Part shown: piece after piece, positions 15,371 to 23,131 of the stretch
How the letters are laid out: the number at the start of each line of letters is the position of its first letter
Numbering within the stretch: the stretch's first letter is position 1
Assembly: GCA_900317305.1 (NCBI GenBank)
Contig: ONGG01000027.1
Span: 1 to 49,924 of the forward strand
DNA length: 49,924 nucleotides
DNA from: an uncultured Prevotellaceae bacterium
GTDB taxonomy: Bacteria; Bacteroidota; Bacteroidia; Bacteroidales; Bacteroidaceae
Direction of reading: 5' to 3'
Program-made: the position numbers and the translations under genes
The notes under the pieces: generated by a model
Databases searched by the model: none
Told to the model about the DNA's origin: nothing
Seen by the model: only the letters and a program-made list of their open reading frames with translations

Positions 15371-16558
15371 ATGAAAGCACCTAAAACCTCAAGAGTGGCG
15401 AGCATCGACGCCATTCGTGCCATCACCATGATGCTGATGCTGTTCGTCAACGACATTCCCAGCCTGAAGGGTGTGCCCCACTGGTTATTCCATGCCGCTG
15501 CCGATGAGGATATGCTGGGATTTTCCGACACCATTTTCCCGGCCTTCCTCTTCTGTGTGGGAATGTCGGTGCCCTTCGCCATCGACAACCGCCTGAGAAA
15601 GGGTGAGTCGCAGTTTGGCGTGCTGGGCCACATCCTTTGGCGCAGTTTCGCCCTCATCGTGATGGGACTGTTCACGCTCAATATCGGCCCGTGCTCTGGC
15701 TGCATGTCCTACCTCTCGTTCTCGTTGCTGATGATAGCCGCTTTCTTCCTGATATGGACCGCTTACGATGGCACTGCGTTAAGGGGAAAAACCATCGTGG
15801 TGCAACTGCTCAAGACCATCGGCTGGGCGGTGTTGCTGGGTATCATAGTGTGGTGCGACCTCTCTGGCATGCATTTCGAGACCGGATGGTGGGGCATTCT
15901 CGGACTCATCGGATGGAGTTACCTCGTCACGGCAATTGCCTACCTGATATGCCGGCGCGACATGAAATGGGTGCTTGTGGCTGCCGTCATCGCCATGATG
16001 CTGTGTGTGGTGAACAGCAGCAATCTTATACCGCATGATTGGTTCGCCCGCAACTTGGTGTTGCCGTTCATGCCCGGTGGCTGGTCGGGGCATGCGTTCT
16101 GCATGGCCGGTCTGGCTGCATCCATGCTCATGAGGCATTACCGCAGCAAGGAGGCCCACGGCACCCTCGTGCTGGTGTTCCTCGTCATTGGCGTAATGAT
16201 GTTGGGAGCAGGAATCTGGTCTCATCAATATTGGATTATCTCGAAAATTCAGGGCACACCCACGTGGCTGTTCTATTGCCTGGCCATTTTCTTCCCCCTC
16301 ACGGCAGCAGCCTATTGGCTGATGGATATCAAAGGACATGTTTCGTGGACATGGCTGATAGCGCCTGCCGGCACTGCCACGCTCACCTGCTACCTGCTAC
16401 CCTACGTCTGGTATCCCGTTTCCGATGCGCTCGGCCTGCATCTGCCCAATGACTGGTGGTATGGGGTAGGGGGCATCATCATCTCGCTGGCCTATTCGCT
16501 CATCATCATCCAGGTGGTGAGGTGGATGAAGCGGGCCGGACTGGTGGTGAGGCTCTAG
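15371..16558 (+). CDS. HGSNAT/DUF5009-like membrane acyltransferase
   Basis: 395 residues with about ten transmembrane helices. The N-terminal RVASIDAIRAITMMLMLFVND matches the opening of heparan-alpha-glucosaminide N-acetyltransferase-type (DUF5009/DUF1624) proteins, and FSDTIFPAFLFCVGMSVPFA is the second conserved segment. Such proteins move acetyl groups across the membrane to sugars. The substrate here is unknown. An acetyltransferase gene follows 70 bases later on the same strand. Confidence 0.75.
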   Translation: MKAPKTSRVASIDAIRAITMMLMLFVNDIPSLKGVPHWLFHAAADEDMLGFSDTIFPAFLFCVGMSVPFAIDNRLRKGESQFGVLGHILWRSFALIVMGLFTLNIGPCSGCMSYLSFSLLMIAAFFLIWTAYDGTALRGKTIVVQLLKTIGWAVLLGIIVWCDLSGMHFETGWWGILGLIGWSYLVTAIAYLICRRDMKWVLVAAVIAMMLCVVNSSNLIPHDWFARNLVLPFMPGGWSGHAFCMAGLAASMLMRHYRSKEAHGTLVLVFLVIGVMMLGAGIWSHQYWIISKIQGTPTWLFYCLAIFFPLTAAAYWLMDIKGHVSWTWLIAPAGTATLTCYLLPYVWYPVSDALGLHLPNDWWYGVGGIIISLAYSLIIIQVVRWMKRAGLVVRL

Positions 16559-16628
16559 CACGGACTCTCGACTCTCACGATATTTGAGATTGCAGCCGGC
16601 ACGAAAAAAGACTTAATAGAAAGACATC

Positions 16629-17228
16629 ATGACACGAAAAGAACAACTGCAGCAAAGCCAGGCCTTGCAAGACGAACTGCGTCGCATGGCCAGCGGCAAG
16701 CCTTACGATGCCCATACCCCAGAGATGAGGGCCTGGAGGGCTGAGGTGAAGCTGCTGCTCAAGAAAATCAACATCACCGACTATCAGACTTCGGCCATGT
16801 TTGAGGCCATACGCGAACTGCTGCCCAATTCGGCTCCCGATGTCTATGTGGAGCCACCATTCTATTGTGACTACGGCACCCAGATTTTTGCCGAGGAGGG
16901 CGTGTATATCAATTTCGGAAGCATCATCCTCGATGGTGGTGGGGTCTACATTGGCCGCAAGACGCTCATCGCCCCCGGCGTACACATCTATACCGCCGAG
17001 CATCCCACCGATGCCGATGAGCGCGACAAGTATGAGATGTGCCGGCCGGTGCATATCGGTGAGCGCTGCTGGATAGGTGGCGACGTGACCATCTGTCCGG
17101 GGGTGACCATCGGCGACCGAACGGTCATTGGGGCCGGTTCGGTGGTGATACACGATATTCCGGCCGACTGCGTGGCGGTGGGCAACCCTTGCAGAGTCAT
17201 CAAGCGGGTCAATGGCGAGAAGGCCTGA
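16629..17228 (+). CDS. Maltose/galactoside O-acetyltransferase-like protein
   Basis: 199 residues of the LacA/Maa group. MTRKEQLQQSQALQDELRRM and GKPYDAHTPEMRAWR form the helical N-terminal Mac domain. The left-handed beta-helix hexapeptides follow (FAEEGVYINFGSIILDGGG), with catalytic-type His in YTAEHPTDADERDKYE. RCWIGGDVTICPGVTIG and NPCRVIKRV close the fold. It uses acetyl-CoA to acetylate a sugar hydroxyl. The stop codon is immediately followed by an AGCGAATGCGATAC repeat, and the NRPS gene starts 47 bases later, so co-transcription is likely. Confidence 0.9.
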   Translation: MTRKEQLQQSQALQDELRRMASGKPYDAHTPEMRAWRAEVKLLLKKINITDYQTSAMFEAIRELLPNSAPDVYVEPPFYCDYGTQIFAEEGVYINFGSIILDGGGVYIGRKTLIAPGVHIYTAEHPTDADERDKYEMCRPVHIGERCWIGGDVTICPGVTIGDRTVIGAGSVVIHDIPADCVAVGNPCRVIKRVNGEKA

Positions 17229-17256
17229 ACTGCAAAAAGTGGAGCGAATGCGATAC
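17229..17256 (+). repeat. CTGCAAAAAGTGGAGCGAATGC repeat copy
   Basis: Starts at the stop codon of the acetyltransferase gene and lies between it and the NRPS. It is close to 9635-9660 (CTGCAAAAAGTAGAGCGAACGC). Confidence 0.5.
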
Positions 17257-17275
17257 TTCAAAGAATGTGAAATCA

Positions 17276-20200
17276 ATGACTACATATCCGATTCTTGACG
17301 CTCAACTGGGAGTGATTCTATCGTGCGGCACGGCACCGGGCACCACCGCTTGGAACCTGCCGTCGGTGATCTCTTTCGATAAGACCATCTCGGCAGAGAG
17401 ACTGTTCCGTGCTGTCTGCGACATCTGCAGGTGCCGCAAGGAGTTGCATGTGCAGTTCGTCAGGACGGAGGAGGGTGCCATACGGCAGTATACAGATAAC
17501 GATATGGAAATTCCTGTGCGTCACACCAAGATGAGTGACAGCCAGGCACAGGAGTATATGAAGCGTGGCTTCGTCAGGCCGTTCCTGCTCTTCAGCCACC
17601 AACCGCTCTGCCGGTTCGAGATTGTGGAGACGGAGCGGCGGGTGTTGTTGTTGAGCGACCTTCATCACAGCATTGCCGACGGATTCACTGTGGCCGGCCG
17701 GCTCATCGGTTCCGACCTGCCCGACGCCTATGGCGGGAACCCACTCGGTGAGCCAAGGATGACCCTGTTCGACTGGGCCCGGCGCGAACAAGAGGAGATG
17801 AAGACACCGGCCTATGCCCGTGCAAAAGAATATTTCCATGCGCTGTTTGCCGAGGCCGAGGTCACACGGCTTGCTGCCGCTGGCGCGCAGGTGGGCGGAG
17901 AGGAAATCGTGGAGAAGGTTTCGCTGAGGATGGACGAGGTGGACGAGTGGTGTGCCCGCCATCGGGTGTCGGCCTACCATTTCCTGATGGCGGCTTTCTG
18001 CCTGACGCTGAGCAAATTGTCGCATCAGAAGAAAGTGGTGTTCTGCACCCTCAACCATGGCCGGTATGACAAGAAACTGGCCGAGGCCTATGGCATGTTT
18101 GTCAATACCGTGCCTTTCATCGCAGAAATCAATCCCCGTGCCACCATCGATGAGCTCATATCACAGGTGAGGAAGCGGTTGGTCGACCACTATCGCCACC
18201 GCTCTTATCCTTTCACGCATTTCTGCTCCGACACGGGTCTGGTGCCCACCATCACGTTTGGCTTCCAGAGCAATGGAATATTGGAGCAGACCATCATCCA
18301 CGGAAAACGATATGAGGGAGCGCAGTTGCTGCGGCCCGATTCGAGAAGCGACCTCAGCGTGATGGTCTACTCATCGGGCGATGAATATGAGATAAGGGTG
18401 GAGGCCTGCGATGCCCTCTATGGCAAGGCCGACCTGAGAAGGTTTGGCCAGGCCATGGCGCATTGCGTCTCACACCTGATGAGGAACGGTGACCAGCCGA
18501 TAGGTGATGCCGACCTCATCGATGATGCCCAGAAAACGGCCATACTGAACCTCTCGGCTGGTGAGCGGCATGACTATTCCTCTCTTCCCACCATCGTCGG
18601 CATGTTCGTGCGCCAGGCGGCAGCAACTCCTCATGCAGTGGCCGTCGACGATGCTGCTGAGCGGCTGACGTATAGGGAATTGGAACTCCAGACACGCTCC
18701 TTGACCCACGCTTTGGTGGCCGAGGGCGTGAGAAATGGCACGTTTGTGGGCATCGACACCACGCCGTGCACGGGGTTCCTTGTCGCGGCATTGGCTGTGA
18801 TGCGGGCGGGTGGAGCCTATGTGCCCATCGATGCCCAACTGCCCCCGAAGCGGCGGCAGCATATTCTTGAGGATGCCGGAATACGATTGGTCGTCGATGC
18901 GGCCTACGTCAGAAAGCATGCCTCTACCGACGGGGCGTCGCAGCCCATCGACCTGTCATCACCCAGCCACAAGGCATATATGATCTACACCTCGGGCACC
19001 AGCGGCATGCCGAAAGGAGTGGTCGTCGGTCATGCCGCACTGTCCAATCTTATCGGCTTTTGTGTCAGGCGCTGGCCGCTCACCCAGCGCAGCCGCATCG
19101 CCTGTCATTCCACATTCGCCTTCGATGCTTCGGTCGAGGACTTGTTCCCTGTCTTGTCGGTAGGTGGATGCGTGGTGATCGTTCCCGAGGAGACAAGGAC
19201 CGATTTCGATGCCCTGGCAGCCTTTATGCAGAAACATCAGATTACGGGAGGATGCCTGGCCACAAGGTTCGGCGTGGCCATGGCCGAGACGCATCTTCTG
19301 GATGTGGATTATATCTGTCTGGGTGGCGAGCGGCTCATGTCGAACCCTCGCGTCAGGGGAAGGGTATACAACACCTACGGTCCGACGGAGTTCACCGTCG
19401 ATGCCACCTATTTCGAACTTGCGAAAGACCGTCGTTACGACCCTGTGCCTATTGGCCGTCCGCTCGACAACTGCCATGCCTTTGTGGTCGATTCCTATGG
19501 TTGCCTGCTGCCACAGGGGGCTGTCGGCGAACTGTGGTTGGCCGGACCGCAGGTGGCGGAGGGTTATTGGAATGCTCCGGCGCTGACCGCGGAGAAATTC
19601 ACCCGCTGCTCGTTCTGCGATGGAACGGTTTTTCATACCGGCGACCTTGCGAGATGGAACGAAGATGGGCTCCTGGAGTATGTGGGGCGTGTAGATCATC
19701 TGGTGAAGATTGATGGTGTGCGCATTTCCCTCGACGAGATAGAAGCGTGTCTTCTCGATATTCCAAAGATCGACGAGGCGGCGGTAGTGGCGCGTGAGGT
19801 GAACGGAACACCTCAGATTCAGGCCTTCTTCACCTCGAAAGAGCAGGTGGCGGTCAGCGAAATCAAGGAGATACTCAGCGAGTCGTTGCCCCCGCAGATG
19901 ATTCCCCGGCAATTGGTGCGGCTGGAGAAAATGCCCACCACGGCTTCCGGGAAAATCGACCGCCTCGGTCTGCGTGTCGAAACGGCTGCCCGTGTGGTCG
20001 CTCCCTCCAGCGCGTCGGAATGGGTGCTGTGCCAACTGATGGCCAACGTGCTCGGAGCCGAGAGGGTGGGGCCCGACGACGATTTCTTTGCCTGCGGCGG
20101 AACGTCGCTCAGTGCCATGCAGATGGTGGCCGAGGCACGGAAATGCGGAATCGCTCTAGCCTATGAAAATATCTTCGCTCACCCCACGCCCAGGGCGCTG

Positions 20201-21250
20201 AGCGCTTGCGTCGACAATGACGGCCATGCCAGCCTGTATGATACCGGCCATTATGATTACCGTTCCATCAACCAACTTCTGGCATGCGATGCCAGGCGTG
20301 GCGGAAGGTCCTTTCCCGATGGCGGGACGCTGTTGCTTACCGGAGCCACGGGATTCCTGGGCGCCCATGTGCTTGCCCGGTTCCTCGGCGCAAAATCGTG
20401 GAGGGTGGTCGCCGTGGTGCGTGGACATGACCTTCAGGAGGCTTGGCAACGGTTGAGAGACAGGTGGACCTATTATTTCGGTCCACAACCTCTCGATACT
20501 GAAAGGCTCGACGTGGTGTGTGGCGACCTGGCCCAACCATCGTCGTTGGCCGAGCTGGATAAGATTTCGTTCGATGTCGTTGTCAACTGCGCCGCCGATG
20601 TGCGCTACTTTGCCCACGACGATCATATTATGCGGGTCAATGCTCAATGGATGGAACATCTCTCGAGGCTGTGCCTTGAGAAAGGGGCACGGTTAGTGCA
20701 GGCCTCCACGTTGAGCATAGCCGGTGTGGATGCTTCGGGGGGCATGTCGGCCTTGCCACCCACGGCGCTCTACAGGCATCAGCGGTTCGTCGACCAGTAT
20801 TCTTACTCCAAATTCCTGGCAGAGCGGACCATTCTTGAACGCATGGCGCACGATGGGCTTCAGGCAAGCATCATCAGGATGGGTTATCTGGCTCCGCGTG
20901 CAGGTGATGGGAAAATATCCGCCAACGCCGACGCGAATATGCTGTTCTCGCTGTTGAAGGCGATGAAAGATGTGGGGGCTTGTCCGGAGTCGGCCCGGCG
21001 GTTGGAGGTGGTATGGGCGCCTGTCGACGTCGTGGCCGAAGGGGTGTTCCACCATACGGTGGTATGCCCGTCGCGCCCCGTGGTCGATGTGGAGGGAATG
21101 GAAAGATGCGGCCTGAAACACCTGGCCGAACGGTTTGCAGGGAAGGAGTTGCCCCTGATGAAGGATGAGGATTTCCGACAGCAGGCCGCTCGCCAATTGA
21201 AAACAGGCTTGTGGATGCTCCTGTTCCCCTATCTGAGTAAAGATGCTTAA
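17276..21250 (+). CDS. Single-module NRPS, domain order C-A-T-R
   Basis: 1324 residues from the ATG at 17276 (MTTYPILDAQL); an upstream in-frame ATG at 17189 overlaps the preceding gene and is unlikely. Condensation domain about 1-430 with HHSIADG (130-136). Adenylation domain about 435-900 with YTSGTSGMPKG (571-581), NTYGPTE (699-705), HTGDLARW (787) and TASGKIDR (889). Thiolation domain with GGTSL (941-945; Ser944 would carry phosphopantetheine). Terminal Rossmann reductase with TGATGFLG (1022-1029) and YSYSK. The product should be released as an aldehyde or alcohol. The amino acid cannot be assigned; the pocket positions near FDASVED read D-A-E. No phosphopantetheinyl transferase is in the window. 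Confidence 0.93.
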   Translation: MTTYPILDAQLGVILSCGTAPGTTAWNLPSVISFDKTISAERLFRAVCDICRCRKELHVQFVRTEEGAIRQYTDNDMEIPVRHTKMSDSQAQEYMKRGFVRPFLLFSHQPLCRFEIVETERRVLLLSDLHHSIADGFTVAGRLIGSDLPDAYGGNPLGEPRMTLFDWARREQEEMKTPAYARAKEYFHALFAEAEVTRLAAAGAQVGGEEIVEKVSLRMDEVDEWCARHRVSAYHFLMAAFCLTLSKLSHQKKVVFCTLNHGRYDKKLAEAYGMFVNTVPFIAEINPRATIDELISQVRKRLVDHYRHRSYPFTHFCSDTGLVPTITFGFQSNGILEQTIIHGKRYEGAQLLRPDSRSDLSVMVYSSGDEYEIRVEACDALYGKADLRRFGQAMAHCVSHLMRNGDQPIGDADLIDDAQKTAILNLSAGERHDYSSLPTIVGMFVRQAAATPHAVAVDDAAERLTYRELELQTRSLTHALVAEGVRNGTFVGIDTTPCTGFLVAALAVMRAGGAYVPIDAQLPPKRRQHILEDAGIRLVVDAAYVRKHASTDGASQPIDLSSPSHKAYMIYTSGTSGMPKGVVVGHAALSNLIGFCVRRWPLTQRSRIACHSTFAFDASVEDLFPVLSVGGCVVIVPEETRTDFDALAAFMQKHQITGGCLATRFGVAMAETHLLDVDYICLGGERLMSNPRVRGRVYNTYGPTEFTVDATYFELAKDRRYDPVPIGRPLDNCHAFVVDSYGCLLPQGAVGELWLAGPQVAEGYWNAPALTAEKFTRCSFCDGTVFHTGDLARWNEDGLLEYVGRVDHLVKIDGVRISLDEIEACLLDIPKIDEAAVVAREVNGTPQIQAFFTSKEQVAVSEIKEILSESLPPQMIPRQLVRLEKMPTTASGKIDRLGLRVETAARVVAPSSASEWVLCQLMANVLGAERVGPDDDFFACGGTSLSAMQMVAEARKCGIALAYENIFAHPTPRALSACVDNDGHASLYDTGHYDYRSINQLLACDARRGGRSFPDGGTLLLTGATGFLGAHVLARFLGAKSWRVVAVVRGHDLQEAWQRLRDRWTYYFGPQPLDTERLDVVCGDLAQPSSLAELDKISFDVVVNCAADVRYFAHDDHIMRVNAQWMEHLSRLCLEKGARLVQASTLSIAGVDASGGMSALPPTALYRHQRFVDQYSYSKFLAERTILERMAHDGLQASIIRMGYLAPRAGDGKISANADANMLFSLLKAMKDVGACPESARRLEVVWAPVDVVAEGVFHHTVVCPSRPVVDVEGMERCGLKHLAERFAGKELPLMKDEDFRQQAARQLKTGLWMLLFPYLSKDA

Positions 21251-21271
21251 CTCAACTTTGGCCAGTTGTAG

Positions 21272-21387
21272 GGAGTGCAGATGCTAAAGGACTTTAAGAA
21301 CTCTATAGCAACAACCAATGAGCCCATCCTGGTGAATCCAGGCTATTGTCTGCACTCCTGCAACTCCTGAACTTCTGAACTTCTGGA
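21272..21387. repeat. Composite repeat: inverted 9-bp arms around a core (copy 1)
   Basis: GGAGTGCAG on the left and TCTGCACTCCTGCAACTCC-type units on the right flank a core that on the minus strand begins CAATAGCCTGGATTCACC. It lies between the NRPS and HAD genes and is the most diverged of four copies. A GAGCGAATGCGAAAC motif follows at 21391-21405. Confidence 0.55.
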
Positions 21388-21412
21388 GTTGAGCGAATGC
21401 GAAACATAAAAA

Positions 21413-22204
21413 ATGAGTATGAGAAAATATGCCTTGTTTTTCGATATTGACGGGACGCTGGTGAGTTTCAATACCCACCAGATTCCACCCTCTACGATTT
21501 TGGCTTTGACCCAGGCCAAGGCCAACGGCCATAAGGTGTTCATCGCCACGGGCAGACCGCCGCTGATCATCACCAACCTCGGTGCCATCGAGCACCTGAT
21601 CGATGGGTATGTGACCATCAATGGCGCGCTGTGCTTCATTGGCGATGAGGTGGTGAGGTGCAGGGAGATTGCTCCCGATGAGGTTCATGTGGTGGTAGGC
21701 GATGCCCTGGATAACGACTATGGATTGATTGTGATCGGTGAGAACGACATGGCCGTGCTCGACCCTCATGGTGATGTGAACCGGATATTCGGGCAAGAAC
21801 TGGCGGTGGAGAATCTCGGTCAGGCAAAGCCGTTGGACATCGTCCTCCAACAGCGTATTCTGCAACTCACGGCATTCTTCACCGCAGATTATGAGCAGGG
21901 ACTGATGCCGCGCATCCCAGGGTGCATTTCCGGACGGTGGCATCCGGCTTTCACCGACATCACGGCGCAGGATGCCGACAAAGGCAAGGGCATCCTTGCC
22001 ATGGCTGCCCATCTCGGCCTCGACCCTCATTGCACGATGGCTTTCGGCGATGGCGGCAACGACACCTCCATGATCAAAACGGCTGGTATTGGCGTGGCTA
22101 TGGGCAATGCGCTCGATGCATTGAAACAAGAGGCCGACTATACCACCACATCGGTCGATGACAACGGCATACGGAATGCGCTCCGCCACTTCCATCTGGT
22201 GTAG
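21413..22204 (+). CDS. HAD-superfamily Cof-type sugar phosphatase
   Basis: 263 residues of HAD subclass IIB. Motif I is FFDIDGTLVS (about 9-18), motif II is IATGRPP, motif III Lys lies in DADKGKGILAM, and motif IV is FGDGGNDTSMIK. Such enzymes dephosphorylate sugar phosphates or flavin precursors, often with broad specificity. It follows the NRPS on the same strand, separated by a composite repeat, so co-transcription is uncertain. An internal start at 21419 is equally possible. Confidence 0.9.
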   Translation: MSMRKYALFFDIDGTLVSFNTHQIPPSTILALTQAKANGHKVFIATGRPPLIITNLGAIEHLIDGYVTINGALCFIGDEVVRCREIAPDEVHVVVGDALDNDYGLIVIGENDMAVLDPHGDVNRIFGQELAVENLGQAKPLDIVLQQRILQLTAFFTADYEQGLMPRIPGCISGRWHPAFTDITAQDADKGKGILAMAAHLGLDPHCTMAFGDGGNDTSMIKTAGIGVAMGNALDALKQEADYTTTSVDDNGIRNALRHFHLV

Positions 22205-22250
22205 CCGAAGAGCAGGAATGTTCCACGGCGTTCAAGGGGTTTAGGTTATA

Positions 22251-22373
22251 GTCAGGAGTTCAGGAGTTCAGGAGTTCAGACAATAGTCCTCCAACCTCAA
22301 ATCTCAAAACTCAAACCTCAAAACTCAAACCTCAAATCTCAAACCTCAAATCTCAAACCTCAAACCTCAAACC
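22251..22373. repeat. 9-bp array fused to a long 7-bp CTCAAAC array
   Basis: GGAGTTCA units (22251-22279) run into CAGACAATAGTCCTCCAACCTC and then an 80-base CTCAAAC/CTCAAAT array (22292-22373). The junction CAATAGTCCTCCAACCTCAA also occurs, inverted, near 46165-46185. It fills most of the gap between the HAD gene and the next gene. Confidence 0.7.
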
Positions 22374-22445
22374 AAATCAATCGTTAATTATCCCTAATAA
22401 TCAGGGCATTTCAGTATCAGGCCAATTTGTTATGCTTTTTTTGTG

Positions 22446-22453
22446 TATATTTG
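22446..22453 (+). promoter_or_regulatory. -7 box (TATATTTG)
   Basis: Perfect consensus 26 bases before the ATG at 22479. It may also drive the downstream structured RNA and RT. Confidence 0.65.
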
Positions 22454-22478
22454 CACAAAACCACTAAAGTAAAAGCTT

Positions 22479-22985
22479 ATGGGATTACTGAAAAATATCA
22501 TCAACCTGGCTGTGAAGACTGCCGTCGAGAGCCTCAACCAGAAAGAGGAGGACAGACCCGTCAGGTCGGCTGCTGCTCCTGAAGAACCCGAACCTGAGAA
22601 CGTGCCTGTGGAAATCGTTGACTGGTATGGCTATTTCAACGATATCCTTGTCACCGATTTCCCCCAGTATAGCATCAGTATCAATGTTCCTGTCACCGAC
22701 CTGGTGGGATTCGTGGCCGATGAGTTCCAACTCTACAAGAAACGCCCGCTGCAGACCTACAAGGCAGAGTGGGGGGCTCCTTACTCTTTCGTTCTCTATC
22801 AGGACCAAAAGCCTGTTGGCGTGGTGATGCTTGGCTCGGGCCACTGTCACAGTCAGAATGTGAAGTACCTGATTGCCCGGATGTATGCCAAGAAACTAGG
22901 GATACCGTATATCGGCTTCTACACACAGTACCCTAACGAAAGGTCGTATGTCATCAATCGCATCAGCGAGTTGATGAAAGTTTAA
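22479..22985 (+). CDS. Protein of unknown function upstream of the RT locus
   Basis: 168 residues. An N-terminal amphipathic helix (MGLLKNIINLAVKTAVESLNQ) and an acidic linker (EEPEPENVP) precede a compact C-terminal alpha/beta domain. AEWGAPYSFVLYQDQKPVGVVMLGSGHCHSQNV followed by KLGIPYIGFYTQYPNER faintly recalls small nuclease-like folds, in which a strand with a charged residue precedes a KLGIP segment; no complete PD-(D/E)XK site can be shown. It ends 8 bases before the structured segment that precedes the RT, so it may share its transcript. Function unknown. Confidence 0.55.
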   Translation: MGLLKNIINLAVKTAVESLNQKEEDRPVRSAAAPEEPEPENVPVEIVDWYGYFNDILVTDFPQYSISINVPVTDLVGFVADEFQLYKKRPLQTYKAEWGAPYSFVLYQDQKPVGVVMLGSGHCHSQNVKYLIARMYAKKLGIPYIGFYTQYPNERSYVINRISELMKV

Positions 22986-22993
22986 CACCAAAC

Positions 22994-23121
22994 GGAAAAG
23001 GGGATGCAATCTTTGCGCCTGCGAAGGACATAGCGGGCCCTTATCATAGTCTTGCAGGCGACTGGGTACCGTACGGTCTCGTGATCCACAAATTGTGGAT
23101 TCAAACCACTGCCCCTTTTCC
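22994..23121 (+). ncRNA. Candidate structured RNA of the RT locus
   Basis: A perfect 10-bp inverted repeat, GGAAAAGGGG (22994-23003) and CCCCTTTTCC (23112-23121), closes a segment with three further internal pairings. CGCCTGCGA (23016-23024) pairs with TTGCAGGCG (23052-23060). ACCGTACGGT (23068-23077) is a palindrome. ATCCACAA (23084-23091) pairs with TTGTGGAT (23093-23100) around one base. It fills the gap between the upstream gene and the RT start. Such density of structure suggests a functional RNA, possibly the RT's template or guide, or a regulatory leader. No match to a known Rfam family can be tested here. Confidence 0.55.
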
Positions 23122-23131
23122 TTTTTCCCTT

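Noticed and set aside
22292-22373. CRISPR-like array
   Set aside because: The repeats are 7 bp and contiguous, without unique spacers or cas genes nearby.
22994-23121. tRNA or tmRNA gene
   Set aside because: GTGG and CCAC around ATTCAAA look like a T-arm, but base positions do not fit a tRNA and there is no anticodon or D-arm.
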